In this document: one piece after another, positions 1 through 5,926 of the stretch | How the letters are laid out: the number at the start of each line of letters is the position of its first letter | How positions within the stretch are numbered: the stretch's first letter is position 1 | From: an uncultured Butyrivibrio sp. | Lineage (GTDB): Bacteria > Bacillota > Clostridia > Lachnospirales > Lachnospiraceae | Direction of reading: 5' to 3' | NCBI GenBank assembly: GCA_947169985.1 | Contig: CAMVRW010000024.1 | Location: 1 to 15,301 of the forward strand | DNA: 15,301 bases | Translations under genes and position numbers: made by a program | Notes under the pieces: generated by a model | Database searches by the model: none | Seen by the model: the letters and a program-made list of their open reading frames with translations, nothing else | What the model was told of the DNA's origin: nothing

Positions 1-1244
1 GACGTGGTACAGGTCAGCACCCGGGAGGAATCATAGTTCTTCCTGTGGGAGAGGATATCAATTCATTCTGTCCTGTTCAGCACCCGGCCAACGATATGAC
101 AACGGCCACCATAACAACCCATTATGATTACCACTCAATTGACCATAACCTGTTGAAGCTTGATATTCTCGGACACGATGATCCTACCATGATAAGGTTC
201 CTGCAGGATTGCACTGGAATGGATCCAAAGACTGTGCCACTGGATGACAAGAAGGTAATGAGTCTTTTCATGAATACAGAAGCTCTTGGTGTCACTCCGG
301 ATCAGATCGGAGGAACCAAGCTTGGATGTCTTGGACTTCCTGAGTTTGGAACAGACTTCGCTATGCAGATGGTTATCGATGCCCAGCCGAAATCTCTTTC
401 CCATCTCATAAGGATTTCGGGTCTGTCCCACGGTACAGACGTATGGCTCGGCAATGCTCAGACCCTGATCCAGGAGGGTAAGGCTACAATTGATACCTGT
501 ATCTGCTGTCGTGACGATATTATGATCTACCTGATCCAGAAGGGACTGGATAAGTCAGAGTCCTTCAAGATCATGGAGGCTGTTCGTAAGGGTAAGGTTG
601 CCAAGGGCAAGGAGAGCAACTGGGATACCTGGAAGCAGGATATGATCGATCATGGTGTGCCTGACTGGTACATCTGGTCCTGCCAGAAGATCAAGTACAT
701 GTTCCCTAAGGCCCACGCTGCAGCTTACGTTATGATGGCCTGGAGAATTGCGTATTTCAAGGTTTATATGCCACAGGCGTTCTATGCAGCCTGGTTCAGT
801 ATAAGAGCAAAGGCCTTCAACTATGAGCATATGTGCCAGGGTGAGAACCACCTTCACAGCATCATGAGGGACTATGCAAACAGGAAGGACGAGCTTAGTA
901 ACGCCCAACAGGCGGAGTACGGCGATATGAGACTGGTTGAGGAGATGTACGAGCGAGGCATCGAATTCATGCCTATAGACATTTTCCGTGTAAAATCCAG
1001 AGAGTTTCAGGTAATTGATGACAAGATCATGCCATCCCTTACCAGTATCGATGGTATGGGTGAGAAGGCTGCAGATCAGATCGTGGAAGCAGCCAAGGAT
1101 GGCCCTTTCCTTTCAAAGGATGACTTCAGACAGCGCACCAAGTGCCCTCAGACTGTTATTGATAAGATGGCCAACATGGGACTTTTGGGAGATATTCCGG
1201 ATTCTAACCAGATTTCTCTGTTCGATTTGATGAAGGGGATGTAA
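1..1244 (+). CDS. polC: DNA polymerase III alpha subunit, PolC type (C-terminal part, 5' truncated)
   Basis: This is the end of the Gram-positive replicative polymerase PolC, which extends DNA strands at the fork. The gene enters from the left edge; its frame begins at base 3 and reads RGTGQHPGGII before the first possible start codon (GTG at 45), so that GTG is internal and not a true start. About 413 residues are visible of a protein that is usually about 1,400-1,500 residues long. Family landmarks include the GQHPGG segment, the HYDYHSID stretch, FPKAHAAAYVMMAWRIAYFK, and a helix-hairpin-helix-like segment near the end (GMGEKAADQIVEAA). The C-terminus ends in the usual NQISLF tail, which resembles a beta-clamp binding motif. 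It stops with TAA at 1242-1244. The exonuclease and palm catalytic parts lie outside the window. Confidence 0.96.
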   Translation, partial: RGTGQHPGGIIVLPVGEDINSFCPVQHPANDMTTATITTHYDYHSIDHNLLKLDILGHDDPTMIRFLQDCTGMDPKTVPLDDKKVMSLFMNTEALGVTPDQIGGTKLGCLGLPEFGTDFAMQMVIDAQPKSLSHLIRISGLSHGTDVWLGNAQTLIQEGKATIDTCICCRDDIMIYLIQKGLDKSESFKIMEAVRKGKVAKGKESNWDTWKQDMIDHGVPDWYIWSCQKIKYMFPKAHAAAYVMMAWRIAYFKVYMPQAFYAAWFSIRAKAFNYEHMCQGENHLHSIMRDYANRKDELSNAQQAEYGDMRLVEEMYERGIEFMPIDIFRVKSREFQVIDDKIMPSLTSIDGMGEKAADQIVEAAKDGPFLSKDDFRQRTKCPQTVIDKMANMGLLGDIPDSNQISLFDLMKGM

Positions 1245-1283
1245 GATAAAAGGTAGGAATAACTATTGCAGAGGTAAAAGGCA

Positions 1284-2363
1284 TTGAAAAACAAAAGCAT
1301 TATAGATAGTACGCTGCATTTTCTTGTTCATAATGGTTTCCTGTTTACTGTTTCCATCATGTGTCTGGTGCATGTGGTGCTTCTGTTAATGACACTTATA
1401 GCGGATGTACCACCTTTGATATTCTTCAATATACTCAGTGTCATAGTATATCTCTTTTGCGTGATACTGTGTAAAGTGGGGTATATCATGCCGGTATATA
1501 TCAGTATTCTTCTGGAAGTAACGATATATTCGGCGCTTGGGGTATATTTCATAGGATGGGACAGTGGATCCTGTAACTTTTTGTTTTCAATAGTTCCTAT
1601 TATCATCTACTTTGGATGCTTTTTGTTTAAGGGACCAAAAAGATGGCTGATAGTCTTCTTTCTGGCTCTGAACTTTATTTTGTTTGTGGTGCTGTATACC
1701 TTGTTTTCAAAGGCAGTTCCGGTTTTTGTTCTGGCAGCGCCAATGAGAATGACCATGATGATCTTCTCAACCTTTGTTATGGTCTTTTCCATGATCTTCT
1801 ATAACACAATCTATATTTATTCAAGTGAAGGTGAGATGTTATCACTGGAGCAGCAGAACGAGCAGCTGATTGTGGATGCCAATAAGGACACTCTGACACA
1901 GCTTCTCAACAGACGCGGCTTTTTGCCTTTGGTAAAAAAGCGTATGGAAGATACGAATGAGCATTTCTGTATCGCCTTTTGTGACATTGATAATTTCAAG
2001 CGGATAAATGATTCCTATGGTCATGAATGCGGAGATGAGGTCTTAAGGAATATTTCAAGGACCATTGAAAAAGAGTTACCGGAATGTGATGTCTGCAGAT
2101 GGGGAGGCGAGGAGATCGTCGTTCTCCTTAAAGACTACGATTTTGACACCGCCAGACAGGCAATGGAGTCCCTCCGGACGCTTATAGAAACTACTCCTAC
2201 GGTTTTCTATAATAAGCGCATTCACAAGACCATAACTATAGGCCTGGTGGAATATCAGGGTGATTTTGAGAGTGCTGAAGAGATCATAAAAACTGCTGAC
2301 GAGAGAATGTATTACGGAAAGCAGCATGGAAAGAATATTGTAATCTACAAGAATGTAGGTTAA
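1284..2363 (+). CDS. Membrane-bound GGDEF-domain diguanylate cyclase
   Basis: This is a predicted c-di-GMP synthase of 359 residues. The N-terminal half has about six hydrophobic segments (roughly residues 19-39, 44-63, 69-90, 98-114, 120-141, 152-178) that form a membrane sensor region of no recognised family. A short polar linker follows, then a GGDEF domain from about 199 to 357. The domain starts with DTLTQLLNRRGF, has the metal and substrate motif DIDNFKRIND (D234), and carries the signature as GGEEI at 274-278 instead of GGDEF/GGEEF. The usual RxxD inhibitory site just upstream is absent, so product inhibition through that site is unlikely. The start is TTG at 1284 with an AGAGGT ribosome site about 8 nt upstream; the next in-frame ATG would cut into the first membrane segment. 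The gap to polC is 39 nt. Catalytic activity is inferred from family residues, and the sensed signal is unknown. Confidence 0.9.
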   Translation: MKNKSIIDSTLHFLVHNGFLFTVSIMCLVHVVLLLMTLIADVPPLIFFNILSVIVYLFCVILCKVGYIMPVYISILLEVTIYSALGVYFIGWDSGSCNFLFSIVPIIIYFGCFLFKGPKRWLIVFFLALNFILFVVLYTLFSKAVPVFVLAAPMRMTMMIFSTFVMVFSMIFYNTIYIYSSEGEMLSLEQQNEQLIVDANKDTLTQLLNRRGFLPLVKKRMEDTNEHFCIAFCDIDNFKRINDSYGHECGDEVLRNISRTIEKELPECDVCRWGGEEIVVLLKDYDFDTARQAMESLRTLIETTPTVFYNKRIHKTITIGLVEYQGDFESAEEIIKTADERMYYGKQHGKNIVIYKNVG

Positions 2364-2392
2364 ATTAGGTACGAAGACCTTGGAGGAATACG

Positions 2393-3235
2393 ATGGTAAG
2401 GATACTATCAGACAGTACCTGTGATCTGTCAAAAGAGCTTTTGGAAAAATATAACGTCGGTATAATCCCTCTCTTTGTAAGACTTGGGGAAGATGAGTAC
2501 CTGGACGGAATAAACATCACACCGGAGGATCTTTACAAGTGGTCTGATGAACACGGCGAGACACCTAAGACCGCCGCTCCCAGTGTAGAAGTTATCGGAA
2601 AGATGCTGGACCCCAAAGGGGATGATGAGTACGTGGTATTTGCCATTTCATCCTCCATGTCAGTCAGCTTTCACAATATAAGACTTGCAGCCGACAATTA
2701 CCGTATGGCTGACAGAGTCCATGTAATAGATTCCGCAAACCTTTCAACAGGTATAGGACTTCAGGTCCTTCGTGCTGCTCAGATGGCAAAAGAGGGAAAG
2801 ACAGCTGCCGAGATCGTTGCAGATATAGAAGCTATCAAGAGTAAAGTCAGGGCAAGCTTCGTTGTAGATACTTTGGTTTATCTGCACCGCGGCGGAAGAT
2901 GCTCAGGACTTGCTGCTCTTGCCGGTACAGCCCTTAAGCTACATCCAAGGATTGCTGTAGCAGAAGGTGCCATGCATGCTGAAAAGAAATACAGAGGAAA
3001 CAGCAAGAAGTATGTTATGGACTATGTAAAGGACATGGAAGCTGACCTTAAGAGCGCCAGAAAAGAGAGGGTATTTATAACCCATTCCGGCTGCGATGAA
3101 GAGATAGTAGATATGGTCAGGCAGTACCTTGAGGGTCTGAACCACTTTGATGAGATATTGGAGACCAGAGCAGGTTCTGTAGTTTCATCCCACTGTGGTC
3201 CGGGAACCTTGGGAGTATTGTTTATAGCGCAGTAA
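2393..3235 (+). CDS. DegV family (FakB-like) fatty-acid-binding protein
   Basis: This 280-residue protein has the normal length of the DegV family. Members bind a fatty acid, and those called FakB present it to the fatty acid kinase FakA. The N-terminus shows the family opening ILSDSTCDL with the following IIPLFV strand. The ISSSMSVSFHNIRLAA segment (about 85-100) matches the usual ISSxLSGT loop, and VDTLVYLHRGGRCSG (about 158-172) holds the conserved RGGR turn. FITHSGCDEE and a C-terminal HCGPGTLG close the domain. Which fatty acid it binds, and whether it serves FakA, cannot be read from the sequence. A GGAGG ribosome site lies at 2382-2386, 29 nt after the cyclase stop, so the two genes are probably cotranscribed. 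A terminator follows directly. Confidence 0.93.
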   Translation: MVRILSDSTCDLSKELLEKYNVGIIPLFVRLGEDEYLDGINITPEDLYKWSDEHGETPKTAAPSVEVIGKMLDPKGDDEYVVFAISSSMSVSFHNIRLAADNYRMADRVHVIDSANLSTGIGLQVLRAAQMAKEGKTAAEIVADIEAIKSKVRASFVVDTLVYLHRGGRCSGLAALAGTALKLHPRIAVAEGAMHAEKKYRGNSKKYVMDYVKDMEADLKSARKERVFITHSGCDEEIVDMVRQYLEGLNHFDEILETRAGSVVSSHCGPGTLGVLFIAQ

Positions 3236-3240
3236 CTAAG

Positions 3241-3271
3241 ATGTCAGGGAGTTTTTTCCTGACATTTTTTT
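3241..3271 (+). terminator. Rho-independent terminator after the degV-family gene
   Basis: A perfect 8-bp stem (ATGTCAGG at 3241-3248 with CCTGACAT at 3258-3265) encloses a 9-nt loop and is followed by a run of T to 3271. It starts five bases after the stop of the DegV-family gene and separates it from the metal operon. Confidence 0.93.
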
Positions 3272-3280
3272 ATTTGAGTG

Positions 3281-3309
3281 TTGACAATTGTTGAGCGGAG
3301 GTTTATATT
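3281..3309 (+). promoter_or_regulatory. Sigma-70 type promoter of the metal-efflux operon
   Basis: A perfect -35 box TTGACA (3281-3286) and a -10 box TATATT (3304-3309) are separated by exactly 17 nt. The predicted transcription start, about 3315-3318, falls inside the inverted-repeat operator, so repressor binding should block the polymerase. The start point is inferred from spacing. Confidence 0.88.
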
Positions 3310-3339
3310 CAACATATGAACAGTTATTCATATGTTGAA
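3308..3339. promoter_or_regulatory. ArsR/SmtB-type operator (13-bp perfect inverted repeat)
   Basis: TTCAACATATGAA (3308-3320) and its exact reverse complement TTCATATGTTGAA (3327-3339) are separated by six bases, CAGTTA. The core ATATGAAC...TATTCATAT resembles the operators known for CadC, CzrA and SmtB family regulators. It overlaps the -10 box and the likely transcription start and lies 32 nt before the regulator gene, which fits autorepression released by metal. A further TGTTGAA copy follows at 3340-3346. Confidence 0.87.
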
Positions 3340-3370
3340 ATGTTGAAGGGATAACGGAAAGGAAGAGCAT

Positions 3371-3730
3371 ATGTCCATAAATGATGTAGAGCATTGCGAA
3401 GTGGTGCATAAGCACAGTGAAGTGGTGCTGAAGGTTCACAGAGAAATGCCTGATGAAGATAAGCTGTATGACCTGGCTGAGCTTTTTAAGGTGTTCGGGG
3501 ATTCCACAAGGATCCGAATCCTGTTTGCTCTATTTGAGCAGGAGATGTGTGTGTGTGATATAGCTGATAGCCTGGACATGACCCAGTCAGCCATATCCCA
3601 TCAGCTTAAGATCCTGAAGCAGAGTAAGCTTGTAGGAAATCGCCGTGAAGGCAAGCAGATTATTTATTTTCTTGCAGATGAGCATGTAAGGACCATCATA
3701 GATCAGGGAATAAATCATATTGAAGAATAA
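3371..3730 (+). CDS. ArsR/SmtB family metal-sensing repressor (CadC-like)
   Basis: This 119-residue winged-helix repressor is expected to bind the operator just upstream and leave it when Zn, Cd or Pb is bound. The fold is seen in FKVFGDSTRIRILFAL and the recognition helix region TQSAISHQLKILKQ, followed by the wing RREGKQIIYF. Two metal sites can be read. The alpha-3 site has C60-V-C62 in the helix (MCVCDIA) plus an N-terminal Cys/His cluster (H8, C9, H13, H15). The alpha-5 site has D103, H105, H116 and E119, with the same spacing as SmtB and CadC. Start ATG at 3371 follows a purine-rich GGAAAGGAAGAG site. It is the first gene of the operon with the HMA protein and ATPase. It could be named cadC, but the family is too diverse for a firm symbol. 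Confidence 0.94.
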   Translation: MSINDVEHCEVVHKHSEVVLKVHREMPDEDKLYDLAELFKVFGDSTRIRILFALFEQEMCVCDIADSLDMTQSAISHQLKILKQSKLVGNRREGKQIIYFLADEHVRTIIDQGINHIEE

Positions 3731-3754
3731 AGAAAAGGAAAGGTGGAAAGAATT

Positions 3755-3970
3755 ATGAAGAAAACATTTAAGTGTGAGGTTGATTGTGCAAACTGTGCAG
3801 CAAAGATGGAAGAGGCCGTAAAGAAAATCGATGGAGTTGTTAGCGCCAGAGTTAATTTCATGACTCAGAAGTTTACATTGGAGGCAGCAGACGACGTATT
3901 TGATAAGGTTTTTGATGATGCAGTAAAGGCTTGCAAAAAGGTTGAGCCGGACTGCTCTATCGAAAAATAA
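3755..3970 (+). CDS. Stand-alone HMA (heavy-metal-associated) domain protein
   Basis: This is a 71-residue single-domain protein with the ferredoxin-like HMA fold, probably a cytosolic metal carrier or a detached metal-binding domain for the ATPase that follows. The metal loop is VDCANCAAKM with the CxxC pair C11/C14, preceded by another cysteine, C7; C60 and C67 lie near the end. The usual GM before the CxxC is replaced by EVD, and an acidic residue next to the CxxC is often seen in Zn/Cd-type HMA domains. I place the start at ATG 3755, because the upstream GTG at 3743 lies within AGGTGG, the likely ribosome site. The gene sits 24 nt after the repressor stop and 24 nt before the ATPase. Confidence 0.9.
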   Translation: MKKTFKCEVDCANCAAKMEEAVKKIDGVVSARVNFMTQKFTLEAADDVFDKVFDDAVKACKKVEPDCSIEK

Positions 3971-3994
3971 GATTAGGATTCCAGGAGGTCAACC

Positions 3995-5326
3995 ATGACC
4001 AAGAAACAGAAAAAGACCCGAAACAGAATACTTATTGTGCTGGCACTTTTTGCCATCCTTCTTATCCTTGATAAGATCGGCATCCTTGAGCCACTGCCCT
4101 GGTTTGTTAAGCTTATCATTTACCTGATTCCCTATGGAATCATTGGATATGATGTCATCAGGAAGGCAGTCATCAATATCAGTCACGGACAGGTTTTCGA
4201 TGAGAACTTCCTTATGATGATCGCAACCTTCGGAGCTTTTGGCATCGGAGAGTACTCAGAGGCACTGGCGGTAATGCTCTTTTACCAGGTGGGCGAACTT
4301 TTCCAGAGCTATGCGGTTGGAAAGTCCAGACAGTCTATAACTGATCTTATGAGTATTGCACCAGAGTATGCAAATCTTGTAGGTGAGGACGGCCAGGTAA
4401 ATGAGGTTGACCCTGAGGAAGTAAGTGTAGGCGATATCATACTGGTAAGAGCAGGAGAGAAGATCCCGCTGGACGGTACAGTTATTGAAGGTGAGTCCTT
4501 TGTAGACACTGCAGCACTTACTGGTGAGTCTGTTCCCAGAAGGGCAGCAGAGGGCGACAGCGTTATCAGTGGCTGCGTAAACGGCGAAGGAATCCTTAAG
4601 GTAAAGGTTGATAAGGCTTACGAGGATTCAACTGTTGCAAGGATCCTTGATCTCGTTGAGAATGCCAGCAATAAGAAATCCAGAATGGAGAACTTCATCA
4701 CAAGATTTGCCAGGTACTACACCCCGGTTGTTACTATCGGAGCAGTACTGCTTGCAGTGATACCTCCGCTTCTGGGCCAGATACCTTTTTCTGACAGCAT
4801 AAGAAGAGCATGTATTTTCCTTATAGTTTCATGTCCTTGTGCACTGGTTATTTCGGTTCCTCTTGGTTTCTTTGGCGGAATCGGAGCATCCTCCAAGAAG
4901 GGTGTCCTTGTTAAGGGCAGCAACTTCCTTGAGGCTGTAGCACAGGTTGATACTGTTGTATTTGATAAGACAGGAACCATCACAAAGGGCGAGTTTAAGG
5001 TAAGCGAGATCGTACCTTCAACCCAGTCAGATATTACAGAAGACCAGCTCCTTTCTCTGGCAGCTTATGGTGAAATGTATTCAAATCACCCCATTGCCAG
5101 ATCCATCCTTGCCTGCTTCGCTGAGCGCAACGACGGCGCAAAGCCTGATCCTTCTCACATTGATGAGGCTCAGACCAAGGAGATTGCAGGAAATGGTATC
5201 AGCACGATCCTTGATGGAAAAGAGCTTTTGGTTGGTAACGACAAGCTGATCAACGTCCCTGCGTCAATAGGTCTTTTAGATGAGGCCGCAGGCACTGTTG
5301 TCTACGTATCCTATGACGGCTTCTAG
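3995..5326 (+). pseudogene. P1B-type Zn/Cd/Pb-transporting ATPase, N-terminal portion, ended by an in-frame TAG
   Basis: This is the first 443 codons of a heavy-metal efflux ATPase of the CadA/ZntA type. It has an excellent AGGAGGT site at 3983-3989. About six membrane segments are visible: roughly 11-28, 36-55, 68-84, 87-105, 243-262 and 270-293. The actuator loop has TGES at 176-179, the transport motif is CPC at 280-282, the phosphorylated aspartate is D324 in DKTGT, and the N-domain HP motif is at 365-366. It has no fused HMA domain. The frame stops at TAG 5324-5326, codon 444, where relatives continue with about 190 more residues. The same frame resumes right after the TAG with AGSIVIADAIKDG, a normal P-domain continuation. 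The product as read lacks half the P-domain and the last two membrane helices and should not transport. A sequencing error, a recent nonsense mutation or read-through could each explain it. Conserved flanking sequence makes the gene identity very secure; the status as broken is less so. Confidence 0.88.
5324..5326 (+). other. In-frame amber (TAG) codon inside the metal ATPase frame
   Basis: The TAG follows GGC TTC (encoding DGF) and precedes GCT GGC AGC (AGS). It is the only break in a 631-codon frame running from 3995 to 5890, with no insertion or deletion. One base change would restore Tyr, Lys, Gln, Glu, Leu, Ser or Trp. TAG also ends mnmA in this window (15146-15148), so it is used here as an ordinary stop codon. 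Confidence 0.93.
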
Positions 5327-5338
5327 GCTGGCAGCATC

Positions 5339-5890
5339 GTGATCGCAGATGCTATTAAGGACGGAATCAAGGAGGGCATAGCTTCCCTCTACGACCTGGG
5401 AGTTAAAAGAGCTGTCATGCTCACTGGAGACAATGAGACAATTGCCCGGCATGTGGCTGATCAGGTTGGAATAAATGATGTGAAGGCAGGTCTTCTTCCC
5501 GCTGACAAGGTCAGTGCAGTTGAAAAAATGCTTTCAAAAGATGATAATGGTAACAGGCTTGCGTTTGTTGGCGATGGAATCAATGACGCTCCTGTACTAA
5601 TGAGAGCGGATGTGGGAATCGCCATGGGATCTATGGGATCTGATGCTGCTATAGAGGCAGCGGATATTGTCATCATGGATGACGATGTCAGGAAGATCTC
5701 TTCAGTTATGAAGATCGCCCGTAAGACTGTAAGGATCGTAAAAGAAAACATAGTCTTTGCCCTCTCAGTCAAGATCATCATCCTTATTCTGGGCGCCCTG
5801 GGACTTACAACCATGTGGCTTGCAGTATTTGGAGATGTCGGAGTAGCAGTTATAGCAATACTTAATTCCATGAGGGCTTTAAAGGACTGA
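5339..5890 (+). pseudogene. P1B-type Zn/Cd/Pb-transporting ATPase, C-terminal portion (same frame after TAG)
   Basis: This is the remaining part of the ATPase. The intact frame starts directly after the TAG at 5327; 5339 is a possible GTG restart but has only a weak upstream site. It contains the hinge motif TGDN and the P-domain motif GDGINDAP (about residues 477-480 and 526-533 of the read-through protein). The last two membrane helices follow. The first of them holds the lysine in LSVKIII and the second has FGDVG, the K plus DxG pattern typical of P1B-2 pumps for Zn, Cd and Pb. Nothing in this part looks decayed. Alone it has neither the phosphorylation site nor the CPC motif, so it could act only if joined to the first part by read-through or, less likely, by association of two fragments. 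It ends in TGA, 36 nt before the hydrolase gene. Confidence 0.87.
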
Positions 5891-5926
5891 TCCTCAAAAA
5901 TTAACCCTCATGGAGGTAATATAGAT

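Noticed and set aside
3743..3757. GTG 3743 as start of the HMA protein
   Set aside because: The GTG lies within AGGTGG, which is better used as the ribosome site for ATG 3755; HMA proteins usually begin a few residues before the first strand, as MKKTFKC does.
5324..5326. TAG read as pyrrolysine
   Set aside because: mnmA in this window ends with TAG, no Pyl genes are seen here, and P-type ATPases are not known Pyl proteins; a mutation or base-call error is simpler.
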